Positions 8,438 through 15,175 of a stretch of DNA of 64,000 nt are shown here, piece after piece. This stretch comes from Rhodanobacter sp. C05. GTDB taxonomy: Bacteria; Pseudomonadota; Gammaproteobacteria; Xanthomonadales; Rhodanobacteraceae. The first letter of the stretch is position 1. Every line of letters starts with the position of its first letter. The stretch covers positions 124,001 to 188,000 of the forward strand of contig NZ_MUNQ01000018.1 of assembly GCF_002001165.1 (NCBI RefSeq), in the 5' to 3' direction. The position numbers and the translations under genes were made by a program. Under the pieces are notes generated by a model. That model had not been told where the DNA came from. It was given only the letters and a program-made list of their open reading frames with translations, and searched no databases.

Positions 8438-8490
8438 AACGCTAGAGTTAAGCGGCGGCGAAGCCGTCCGCCTTGAACGAATGGTTAGGC
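8434..8490 (-). repeat. attC site overlapping a start and a stop codon
   Basis: A 57-bp site with cores GCATAAC and GTTAGGC and the conserved inner arms. The distal core contains the ATG of the lipoprotein gene, and the proximal core contains the TAA stop of the upstream cassette gene. The two genes are thus separated only by the recombination site. Confidence 0.92.
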
Positions 8491-8847
8491 GCGTAGTGGC
8501 TCAAGATGGCCTGCCGCGTCTCGGGAAATAGACACTAACGTATCTTCGAACTCACCATCTAAGAAGCCACAGATGTACGACGCGGCACCATCCGGTTTTA
8601 CCCAAATGTCGAAAACCACCGGTGGAGTGCTGCTACTTGTGGTTTGTGCAGCCAATGCTTCAACAGCTGGGATGTCGAGGACAAGGGCTGGAAATACAAC
8701 CTCCGCATTGTTCAGTGCCGCGGCACGGCCAGACTCAGGGATGGTGACGCAAACCCGCAAGCTCGGCCCGTCGCCCACAGTCATCAGTGCCTCGACATAT
8801 CCCTCAGCGGGAAACTCGCCAATGATCGAATCTGAGATTGATCGCAT
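8485..8847 (-). CDS. Cassette gene: unknown soluble protein
   Basis: An unrecognised 120-residue protein without a signal peptide. It appears beta-rich, for example VEALMTVGDGPSLRVCVTI, AEVVFPALVLDI and VVFDIWVKPDGAASYICGF. The stop codon TAA is formed by the GCCTAAC core of the attC. Nothing indicates a catalytic function. Confidence 0.66.
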   Translation of the reverse strand: MRSISDSIIGEFPAEGYVEALMTVGDGPSLRVCVTIPESGRAAALNNAEVVFPALVLDIPAVEALAAQTTSSSTPPVVFDIWVKPDGAASYICGFLDGEFEDTLVSISRDAAGHLEPLRA

Positions 8848-8859
8848 TGGTTGGTGAGC

Positions 8860-8916
8860 GCCTAACGCTGGAGTTAAGCGGCGGCGAAGCCGTCCGCCTT
8901 GAACGAATGGTTAGGC
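8860..8916 (-). repeat. attC site
   Basis: A 57-bp site with perfect GCCTAAC and GTTAGGC cores, inner arms GAGTTAAGCGG and CCGCCTTGAACG and a CGGCGAAGCCG hairpin. This is the most canonical copy in the array. Confidence 0.95.
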
Positions 8917-9300
8917 CATACTGCGCCACCAAAAAACGAGATTGAGCAGGTAGCAAGACAACGGCGCGAACGCGAAGCCAACGAAGAAGCGCGCATATAA
9001 ATTGGATGGCTTCGGCGCAAAGGCTAAAGCCGCGCCAACCAGTAGGAACGCCACATAGGCCGCGAAAGACATGACTGACATAGCGTAAAACGCAAAGACA
9101 TTCTCTGTGCTTGCCGGGTTTAAAAAATATGATACTGCCACTAAGCAATAAAAAAGTACTGGTGGCGTCACGGCACCTAGAACAACAACAGCGAATTTCC
9201 GGAGGCGTGGTGCGCGCACCATAGTGGCGATTGCTGCAACAGGCACGCCGAGTTCGAACGCTGCAGCTCCTAAGATCAGGTAGGTCTCAGAGATGTTCAT
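8911..9300 (-). CDS. Cassette gene: four-helix membrane protein
   Basis: An unrecognised 129-residue integral membrane protein with about four hydrophobic segments. Examples are YLILGAAAFELGVPVAAIA, FAVVVLGAVTPPVLFYCLV, SFAAYVAFLLVGAALAF and FVGFAFAPLSCYLLNLVFW. Its TAA stop lies in the attC core. No transport or enzymatic motif is visible. Confidence 0.66.
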   Translation of the reverse strand: MNISETYLILGAAAFELGVPVAAIATMVRAPRLRKFAVVVLGAVTPPVLFYCLVAVSYFLNPASTENVFAFYAMSVMSFAAYVAFLLVGAALAFAPKPSNLYARFFVGFAFAPLSCYLLNLVFWWRSMA

Positions 9301-9310
9301 AGCTCTTGTG

Positions 9311-9367
9311 GCCTAACGCTTGAGTTAAGCGGCGGCGTAGCCGTCCGCCTTGAACGAGATGTTAGGC
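9311..9367 (-). repeat. attC site
   Basis: A 57-bp site with perfect GCCTAAC and GTTAGGC cores. It shares the CGGCGTAGCCG central hairpin with the site at 7626. It follows the first cassette of the array. Confidence 0.95.
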
Positions 9368-9370
9368 ATG

Positions 9371-9655
9371 CTAGCGCAGCCGCACATTGCAGTGACAACA
9401 AGACTCCGGAAAGAACGTGGGTAAGTCAGGCTCGGGAGACTTGCCACAGACCGTGCAACGATATTGCCGTGTCGCAGGGACGGACACGCCAATGGCAACC
9501 ACCAAGCAACCGACTCCAACCCACCATGGAAAGTGTGCGACCCGAAAGCTGAGGAGCGAGGCTAGAAACAAAAGGCCCGGCAATGCAGCACCAAACCAAA
9601 GCCCGATGCGCCTGCGAGTACGGAACTGAGCAACTGGGTCGATGCTGTGGCTCAT
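9371..9655 (-). CDS. Cassette gene: membrane protein with C-terminal zinc-ribbon-like motif
   Basis: A 94-residue protein with two transmembrane segments (GLWFGAALPGLLFLASLLSF and WWVGVGCLVVAIGVSV). Its C-terminal tail has a CTVCGK...SCCHC pattern, a paired-cysteine arrangement that could bind zinc. Function unknown. It is the first cassette at the former attI end and would have been the most strongly expressed in an intact integron. Confidence 0.66.
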   Translation of the reverse strand: MSHSIDPVAQFRTRRRIGLWFGAALPGLLFLASLLSFRVAHFPWWVGVGCLVVAIGVSVPATRQYRCTVCGKSPEPDLPTFFPESCCHCNVRLR

Positions 9656-9662
9656 GCTGCCC

Positions 9663-9669
9663 GCCTAAC
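9663..9669 (-). other. Integron core site at the array head (possible attI junction)
   Basis: The first cassette begins with a GTTAGGC core (read on the minus strand), but the sequence beyond it is not attC. In an intact integron this is where attI would lie, with intI beyond it. Here a gene-free segment follows. Calling it an attI remnant is inference from position. Confidence 0.45.
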
Positions 9670-9988
9670 GCTTAGTAGACCCCAAAAGTGAGGTGTTGCG
9701 CCGAGTATGCAGTGCCGTTCCTGACCGTTCAAGCGGCGAACTCCTACATCAAATCATGTGCTTGCACGGCAGTATCCCTGCGCGCCAGAGTGCACGGTGC
9801 CTGCGTTATGCGACACTTTTGAGGGTGTATGAGTTACGCATGCGAAAGTGAGGGTGTAACGGGAGCAAAAACGGCGCGGTTGCTGGAGTCGGGCAAGCTC
9901 ATGGAAAAAGCGTACTGAATGTGCTGCTCCGAGCATCCACGCATGGGGTTGTTTTGTACAAACCTAAATCCATAGGCTAAACCGTCTT
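9670..9988. repeat. Gene-free junction with repeats, possible insertion-sequence remnant
   Basis: No credible gene lies between the first cassette and the island. The segment has related motifs: AAAAGTGAGGTGTTGCG at 9684-9700, ACACTTTTGAGGGTGTATGAG at 9813-9833 and GAAAGTGAGGGTGTAAC at 9844-9860. Repeated motifs of this kind occur at the ends of IS21-family elements, so an eroded IS end is possible. No transposase frame is present. The repeat motifs are seen; the IS assignment is inference. Confidence 0.35.
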
Positions 9989-10612
9989 TTATCCGTATCG
10001 CTCCAATAGCCCAACCAGACGCAACAGGTAGCCGTTTTCACGTTCGGCTAGTTCGGCGTCACGCTCGGCATAGCGTTCAAAGGTGCGCCAGCGCATCCCT
10101 TTGGGCTTGTAGGGTTCGCCGAACAGATCGCTGAGGGTATCGCCCATCTTTCGCCGGATTGCCCAGCGCTGCGCCATGATGCGATTACTACCACTTACCC
10201 GCTGGCTGGCGTAGGTGGGTCGGGGGCGGATGGCGGTGCGATGGCAGAACAGGTCGATTCTGTTCCACTTTTGTAACGTCTGGACTCGCCGGCCAGTAAC
10301 CGGGCAGTGCATGTACCAGCGACGCCCTCCGAAGTGCAGCGGGATGGATGACAGCAGAATGCGGCACACCACGTTGTTGTGCTTGCCGGTGTCGCGGTCG
10401 GGCACGGTATACAACAGGGTCAGCGTGCCATCGGTGTCTCCCAGTTCACCCCGGTAGCTCATGCTGGCGGTTTGCTCGCCGGTATAGCTGTCCGTCCAAA
10501 CCCAGGAGCCGGATGTCGTGCAGCCAACGCGAAGGAACCCGCGTGCGAGTAGGCGCCGCACGTCCAGTTTCAGTGCGGATTCGATATGCGGGCGCCAGCC
10601 GTAACCACTCAT
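9989..10612 (-). CDS. Hypothetical protein of the integrative island
   Basis: A 207-residue protein resembling unnamed proteins that travel with integrases in proteobacterial islands. It has an N-terminal part with GSWVWTDSYTGEQTASMSYR. A central GGRRWYMHCPVTGRRVQTL segment then looks like a degenerate zinc ribbon, followed by YASQRVSGSNR and a basic helical C-terminus (RTFERYAERDAELAER). The function is unknown. It is the last gene of the minus-strand run that starts at the integrase. Confidence 0.65.
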   Translation of the reverse strand: MSGYGWRPHIESALKLDVRRLLARGFLRVGCTTSGSWVWTDSYTGEQTASMSYRGELGDTDGTLTLLYTVPDRDTGKHNNVVCRILLSSIPLHFGGRRWYMHCPVTGRRVQTLQKWNRIDLFCHRTAIRPRPTYASQRVSGSNRIMAQRWAIRRKMGDTLSDLFGEPYKPKGMRWRTFERYAERDAELAERENGYLLRLVGLLERYG

Positions 10613-10641
10613 ATGTCTATTCCTTTGGTGGATTCAGCGTT

Positions 10642-10788
10642 CTATTCCCTTGGCCCCAGCGGTTCGCGGTCTGCCATGCTGACCGCGACCGCCGGGTGTA
10701 GATGGACAGCTAGCTGGAGATTCGGCCGATCTACTTCCAAGCGGTCGAATGGGTCAAACACTGTCAAGACACTTTGTCCGCAAGCCAT
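10642..10788 (-). CDS. Small hypothetical protein (uncertain)
   Basis: A 48-codon frame (MACGQSVLTVFDPFDRLEVD...) fills part of the gap between two island genes on the same strand. The frame can be extended to a TTG at 10854, ten bases after the upstream stop. An AAAGG-like sequence precedes the ATG at some distance. No homology is recognised and it may be a chance frame. Confidence 0.3.
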   Translation of the reverse strand: MACGQSVLTVFDPFDRLEVDRPNLQLAVHLHPAVAVSMADREPLGPRE

Positions 10789-10863
10789 GCCCCGCAAGCC
10801 TTTGCTCTCGATCCCGAGTAGGTGTGGGTACAGGTCTAGGTCTGGGTAAGGCAAGGCAAGGTT

Positions 10864-11376
10864 TCATGCGCTTTGATTCCCTGCCTCGACACGCAAAAGC
10901 TCGCGCACGACGGAATACTGGAGTGCATCGGGAATTCGCTTTTGCCTAGCGGTAGTCGTTGTGGTCTCGACGCGTCCGACGATCAAAAGTGATTGCAGGC
11001 GTTCCAGATGGAGCCGGTCAAGACGTTGCGGCATAGGCAAAAGCAACGCGTACTCGCGCACGAGATCGTGATTCCATCCCAACTTGAATCGTCCGTACTT
11101 GCATGGCCTGCCGACGATCTTTTCGGCGTTGTAATACCGTTGCAGCTTGACGCCAAAGTGTGGTCCCAAGTCACAGACTGTGAAGTGCAGGATCACCTTT
11201 TGCGAGCGTCCCCATAGAATCGCAGTCTGCCAATGTGTGAGGCGCAACCGATACTCACCCGGTGGAATTAATGCAGGTTTGTCACCGGAGAGTTCGCCGA
11301 CTGCGGCTGGTGGCACGACGGTCAGTCGTGTAACTCCATCAGGGTCACTCTTAGCGACAGAATTTGCGGTGTACAA
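10864..11376 (-). CDS. Hypothetical protein of the integrative island
   Basis: A protein of up to 170 residues with no recognised domain. A segment PPGEYRLRLTHWQTAILWGR followed by QKVILHFTVCDLGPHFG suggests a beta-rich fold. Next comes a basic region (RYYNAEKIVGRPCKYGRFK). The open frame starts at a TTG (11376) with an AGG shortly upstream, and the true start is unclear. Genes of this general kind occur beside replication or excision functions in small islands, but a role cannot be assigned. Confidence 0.55.
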   Translation of the reverse strand: MYTANSVAKSDPDGVTRLTVVPPAAVGELSGDKPALIPPGEYRLRLTHWQTAILWGRSQKVILHFTVCDLGPHFGVKLQRYYNAEKIVGRPCKYGRFKLGWNHDLVREYALLLPMPQRLDRLHLERLQSLLIVGRVETTTTTARQKRIPDALQYSVVRELLRVEAGNQSA

Positions 11377-11446
11377 TCAGCCTGCATGATGCTGTTGTCT
11401 TTTCCGCCTCGACGTTCCCGCGTCGGGGCGGTGGCATTTTTTGAGT

Positions 11447-11668
11447 TCATGCTGCCGCCACCTTGTCGATATCGCCGGCCATCACTTGCTGAAACTCGGC
11501 GAGGTCGGCCCGGTGATAGCGCACCATGCGGGCGCCGATCTTCCGGTAACGCGGGCCTTTGCGTAGTGCACGCCAGTTCCGCAACGTGCGGACGGCGGTC
11601 GACAGGATCAGGGCGGCTTCGTGTTCGTCGACAAGCTCGCCGGGGGAGGGCAGGGCATCGGTAGGCAT
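11447..11668 (-). CDS. Excisionase-like helix-turn-helix protein
   Basis: A 73-residue DNA-binding protein of the MerR/AlpA-like HTH type. The core is ELVDEHEAALILSTAVRTLR and NWRALRKGPRYRKIGARMVR, ending in a YHRADLAEF segment typical of these small regulators. Such proteins direct excision or activate the integrase of P4-type islands. The ATG at 11668 is chosen over the longer frame because GGAG lies nine bases upstream. Its place in the same run as the integrase supports this role. Confidence 0.75.
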   Translation of the reverse strand: MPTDALPSPGELVDEHEAALILSTAVRTLRNWRALRKGPRYRKIGARMVRYHRADLAEFQQVMAGDIDKVAAA

Positions 11669-11773
11669 TGCAGCATCTCCAGTGTTGCCCGCAGGTATTG
11701 CGGGTTGCTGGGATGCTGGAATGGACCTGATTTGTTGTGTCCGAATTCGGGAAAGCAAATGCCGAATTCGGTT

Positions 11774-12343
11774 TTAGTCCTTTTCCAGCGCGCGTGCTTC
11801 GGTAATTACTCTGCGAATGGTGTCATCGCTGGGCCGGGCAAAGCCCAGCTCTTGCAACTGTTTCATGACGCTGGATGTTGGGCCTCGGTCGGGCAGTTTC
11901 GCCATCACGTCCAATGCGCGAATGATGCGAAGCATGTTGCTTCGCTCGTGTGTAGCTAGTGGTTTGTCTATGACGACCGATGCTGTTTTATTGACATCCG
12001 GCCAATGATTGGGGTCGGCCAGAAAGAAAAATGCATCGGTGTGGTCGATCGTCCTAAGCCATTGACGCACGTCAGCCTGCGTCACGAACGCCAGATCCTC
12101 ATGATGCAAACTAAAAAAATCACCGTTCGTAGTATCGCGTGTTTGCAGTGCTGGAACTTCTCTTCGCTCAATCGCCTGCTTCAGTGCGGCCATGATTGGA
12201 ACGTACCCACGCGGCCGGCCTGTTATGTCGTGGCTTGGATCACGCCCAAAAATCAACATGACTACTTGAAAAAGCGTCAGGGGATCAATCAGGAGCCAAA
12301 GCTTCAAGGTTTCTTTTGAGTCGGGCTTGTTCCAATCGGTCAC
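11774..12343 (-). CDS. Hypothetical protein of the integrative island
   Basis: About 189 residues with no recognised domain. Features include LKLWLLIDPLTLFQVVMLIFG near the N-terminus, then GYVPIMAALKQAIERREV. A C-terminal segment (SSVMKQLQELGFARPSDDTIRRVI) resembles the tail of proteins in which a short helix-turn-helix-like unit ends the chain. The GTG at 12343 is preferred because GAGG precedes it; the frame extends to a TTG at 12367. It lies between the integrase and the excisionase-like gene. Confidence 0.55.
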   Translation of the reverse strand: MTDWNKPDSKETLKLWLLIDPLTLFQVVMLIFGRDPSHDITGRPRGYVPIMAALKQAIERREVPALQTRDTTNGDFFSLHHEDLAFVTQADVRQWLRTIDHTDAFFFLADPNHWPDVNKTASVVIDKPLATHERSNMLRIIRALDVMAKLPDRGPTSSVMKQLQELGFARPSDDTIRRVITEARALEKD

Positions 12344-12435
12344 AGCGCACACCTCTGCGCCCTTCAATAGGTGCCGCGCCAGCCGGGGAAGGTGCCCGGT
12401 TTTCGGGGATCAGCCTAGGTGCGGCGTTGAAAGTA

Positions 12436-13647
12436 TCAGCTTGCCTTGCACATGATCGGCACGACGTTGTCGCCAGCTTTCAAGGTATCCAAGTAGTCCG
12501 CCCATGCGTCCATCATCTTGCGGCGCTGGGGCAGGAATGACGTGCGGTTGTAGGCGCGTCCGTTCGCATCCTTCACCGCATGCGCGAGCTGGTGTTCGAT
12601 GATGTCGACGCGGAAGCCCAGCACTTCATCAAGGATGGTGCGCGCGATGGCGCGGAAGCCATGCGCGGTCATGGTGTCCTTGTCGTAGCCCATGCGGCGC
12701 AGGGCGGCATTCACTGTCATATTGCTCAGCGGTCGCTTGATGCTGCGTGCACCGGGGAATACGTAGCGTCCTTTGCCAGTCAGCGGATGTAGCTCGCGCA
12801 GGATCGCCACGGCTTGCGGGGCCAGCGGCACGACATGCGGTAGGCGCAGCTTCATCCGCTCGGCGGGGATGTTCCACTCGCCGGCATCAAGGTCGATTTC
12901 CGGCCATTCCATTTCGCGCACTTCTCCCGGCCGGGTGAACACTAGCGGCGACAGTTTCAGCAGGGCAGCTACCACGTAGGAGCCGGTAAAACCGTCTATA
13001 GCCCGCAGCAGGTCTCCTACCTTGCCCGGCTCGGTGATGCTGGCGTAGTGCTGGGCCTTCCACGGGGTCAGCGAGCCGCGCAGGTCGCGCGTCACGTCGC
13101 CTTTCGCGCGCCCGGTGGCGACGGCGTAGCGAAATACTTGCCCGCAATTCTGGTGCGCCCGGTGCGCGGTCTCCACGGCGTTGCGCGATTCAATCCGACG
13201 CAGCACGGCCAGCACGTCCGGTGCCTCAAGTTTCGCCATCGGCTTTGTCCCGATCCACGGGAACACGTCGCGTTCAAGTCGACGGATAACTTTGTCCGCG
13301 TGGCTGGCTGCCCATTTCGGCGAAAACTTGGCGAACCACTCGCGCGCGACTGCCTCGAACGTGTCCGCATCCGCCAGTGTTTCCGCTTTGCGCTTGTTGC
13401 CGGGGTCGATACCGTCTGCCAGCAGCTTGCGTGCTTCGTCGCGGCGTTCGCGTGCCTTACGCAGGCTCACATCAGGGAAGGTGCCCATCGAAAGTGTGTT
13501 GCGCTTGCGGGTGTCGGGGCGGCGGTAGTCGAAGCGCCACCAGCGAGCGCCGTCGGGCTTCACCAGCAGGTACATGCCGCGTTCGTCGGCTAGCTTGTAC
13601 GGCTTGCCCTGCGGCTTGGCATTGGCAACGGCGGATGGGGTGAGCAT
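12436..13647 (-). CDS. Tyrosine recombinase, P4-type integrase
   Basis: A phage-P4-like site-specific integrase of 403 residues. The N-terminal DUF4102 arm-binding domain (YKLADERGMYLLVKPDGARW) is followed by the SAM-like core-binding domain (about residues 95-190). The catalytic domain then has TRPGEVREM (first Arg), HGFRAIART (His-x-x-Arg), LAHAVKD and the tyrosine in RAYNRTSF. The ATG at 13647 has GGGAG eleven bases upstream, so the 22-residue upstream extension is rejected. It is adjacent to tRNA-Ala, the usual type of target. It is not an integron integrase. Confidence 0.92.
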   Translation of the reverse strand: MLTPSAVANAKPQGKPYKLADERGMYLLVKPDGARWWRFDYRRPDTRKRNTLSMGTFPDVSLRKARERRDEARKLLADGIDPGNKRKAETLADADTFEAVAREWFAKFSPKWAASHADKVIRRLERDVFPWIGTKPMAKLEAPDVLAVLRRIESRNAVETAHRAHQNCGQVFRYAVATGRAKGDVTRDLRGSLTPWKAQHYASITEPGKVGDLLRAIDGFTGSYVVAALLKLSPLVFTRPGEVREMEWPEIDLDAGEWNIPAERMKLRLPHVVPLAPQAVAILRELHPLTGKGRYVFPGARSIKRPLSNMTVNAALRRMGYDKDTMTAHGFRAIARTILDEVLGFRVDIIEHQLAHAVKDANGRAYNRTSFLPQRRKMMDAWADYLDTLKAGDNVVPIMCKAS

Positions 13648-13748
13648 GGCGGTAACTCCCTTCGGCTTGATGTCGCTACCGTCCAAGTTACCGCCAGACT
13701 TGGGGGATAACAAGGGTAATTCGGGGAGCCTTCCGGGACGTCACCCAA

Positions 13749-13774
13749 AGAAAAACCGCGCCGTAGCGCGGTTT
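13749..13774 (-). terminator. Rho-independent terminator after tRNA-Ala
   Basis: Read on the minus strand, a CCGCGC/GCGCGG stem with a four-base loop is followed by TTTTTCTTT. It is about 35 bases past the CCA end of tRNA-Ala and before the integrase start. Confidence 0.8.
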
Positions 13775-13808
13775 CCAGGGTCTTGCGTGACACTGGTGAA
13801 ACTATCCG

Positions 13809-13884
13809 TGGTGGAGCGGATGGGGATCGAACCCACGACCTCCACGATGCGAACGTGGCGCTCTCCCAGCTGAGCTACCGCCCC
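13809..13884 (-). tRNA. tRNA-Ala (anticodon CGC)
   Basis: A 76-nt cloverleaf read on the minus strand. The acceptor is GGGGCGG paired with CCGCTCC and includes the G3:U70 pair that defines alanine tRNAs. The D arm is AGCTCAGCTGGGAGAGC. The anticodon stem CCACG/CGTGG carries loop TTCGCAT (anticodon CGC), and the T loop is TTCGATC. CCA is encoded. Confidence 0.97.
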
Positions 13885-13962
13885 ACGGAAGCACGCGATA
13901 TTAGCAGCGCATATCGGTTTTCGCCAAGACCCCGGATGTCGTGAGCGCGATCCAAGGCATGC

Positions 13963-15078
13963 TCAGCCAGGCAGCAGGCTGGCGAGGCGGTCGTGCAGTA
14001 CGCCATGTCGCCAGCCTGCGAGCAGATCGGGCCATTCAGCGGTGACCACGTATTCCTCCAGCGCCTTGCGTGGGCATAGCAGGCCGGGTGGCAGATGCAG
14101 CTCAACGGCGAGGCTGTCGACCACCTGTTTCATTTCAGCAAGCGCCTTCTTCGCTTCGCCCTGAGGATGACCAGGGATGCGTGTGGTGACGGCGATTTCG
14201 TCAGCGGTGACCGCTTCGGCGAGCAGGGTGAACAGCTCGCTGCGCTGGGCCGAACGCAGCGCGCGCTGGCCGCGGGCACGCTGTTCGAGTTCGCTGAGGC
14301 TGGCGGGCGGTTGCTGCGCCAGACTCAATGCGAGCGTGTCGTCGATCAGCCAGGGGCGTGGCACATCGAGCTTGCGTGCGCTGTGGTCACGCCAGAGCAG
14401 CACGCGGCGCAGCAGGGCTTGTCGTGCGACCGCCCAGTCGGCGGCGCCGCGCATGGCGCGTTGTGGTTGCGGGTCGCCATCGCGGTGGCTGGCGCGGCGT
14501 TTCAGGCGCTCGCAATCTTCCGCGTGCCAGGCACTTCGCCCGCGTTGGTCCAGGCGCTCGACCAGCTGTTCGTGGATGGTTTTCAGGTACACCACGTCCA
14601 GAGCCGCGTAACTGCATTGCGAGGCAGTGAGCGGACGCTGCAGCCAGTCGGAACGAGTTTCGCCCTTGTCCAGTTCCACTTGGGCGAGTTCGGCTACCAG
14701 CGCGCGGTAGCTGATGCCCAGGCCCATGCCGGCGAAAGCAGCAGCGATCTGCGTATCGAACAGGATGTGCGGGCCATCCGGCAGCAGCGGTGCCAGGGTT
14801 TCCAGGTCCTCGCTGGCGCTGTGCATCACGGTGACGGCAGGGCCTGTACCGAGCAATGGCTGCAGGGTATCGCCGATGTCGAATGCCAGCGGATCGATCA
14901 GTGCATGCCGGCCGTTCCAGCCGAGTTGCAACAGCGCCAATTGCGGATAGAACGTGTTCCTGCGCATGAACTCGGTGTCGAGTCCGACGGCGGCGTCCGC
15001 AGGTACTGCGGCGAGCCACGCCTGCAGTGCGTCGCGGTTATCGATCCAGTCGGCGGTAGCCGTCTCGGGCAATGCCAT
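13963..15078 (-). CDS. rnd: Ribonuclease D
   Basis: A 3'-5' exoribonuclease that trims tRNA precursors. The 371 residues match the family. The DEDDy catalytic domain has VGLDTEFMRRNTFYPQLAL (Exo I), HSASEDLETL (Exo II) and SQCSYAALDVVYL (Exo III with Tyr). One or two HRDC-like helical domains follow in the C-terminal half. The gene is just upstream of tRNA-Ala on the same strand and divergent from the FGE-fold gene. Confidence 0.95.
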   Translation of the reverse strand: MALPETATADWIDNRDALQAWLAAVPADAAVGLDTEFMRRNTFYPQLALLQLGWNGRHALIDPLAFDIGDTLQPLLGTGPAVTVMHSASEDLETLAPLLPDGPHILFDTQIAAAFAGMGLGISYRALVAELAQVELDKGETRSDWLQRPLTASQCSYAALDVVYLKTIHEQLVERLDQRGRSAWHAEDCERLKRRASHRDGDPQPQRAMRGAADWAVARQALLRRVLLWRDHSARKLDVPRPWLIDDTLALSLAQQPPASLSELEQRARGQRALRSAQRSELFTLLAEAVTADEIAVTTRIPGHPQGEAKKALAEMKQVVDSLAVELHLPPGLLCPRKALEEYVVTAEWPDLLAGWRHGVLHDRLASLLPG

Positions 15079-15175
15079 TGAAATTCCTTTGTGCGGCAGG
15101 ACGCATTGCCCTGTCGGCGGTTTGTGCCTATGGTTGACAGCGCACGATAACAGGCCACATCAAGGACGCCCATCC

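Larger units (their letters stand above)
5838..9669 (-). mobile_element. Integron gene-cassette array lacking an integrase (CALIN)
   Basis: Nine attC sites, each preceded by one minus-strand gene, lie in about 3.8 kb. All sites share orientation and, in the better-preserved half, nearly identical sequence, as in the chromosomal integrons of Xanthomonadales. No integron integrase is encoded within the window; the only tyrosine recombinase (12436-13647) is of the phage P4 type. Sites towards ppk are progressively degenerate. The cassette genes look less GC-rich than the flanking chromosome. Confidence 0.88.
9989..13808 (-). mobile_element. Small integrative island beside tRNA-Ala
   Basis: A run of minus-strand genes (integrase, unknown, excisionase-like HTH, unknown, unknown) ends against the 3' side of tRNA-Ala(CGC). 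No copy of the tRNA 3' end was found by eye at the other border, so the limits are inferred. The element has no obvious conjugation, replication or defence genes. It could be a satellite remnant or a reduced island. Confidence 0.6.

Noticed and set aside
6157-9367. CRISPR array, because of regularly repeated segments of about 55 bases
   Set aside because: Spacers are 280-460 bases and each encodes a gene, repeats are imperfect palindromes with integron cores, and no cas genes are present.
11386-11664. 92-codon plus-strand frame in the island, considered as a small phage protein
   Set aside because: It overlaps the HTH gene antisense, has low-complexity Arg/Pro content and no ribosome site.
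12436-13647. Considered as the missing integron integrase
   Set aside because: It carries the P4-type DUF4102 N-terminal domain, lies beside tRNA-Ala, and lacks any sign of the extra helix region typical of IntI.
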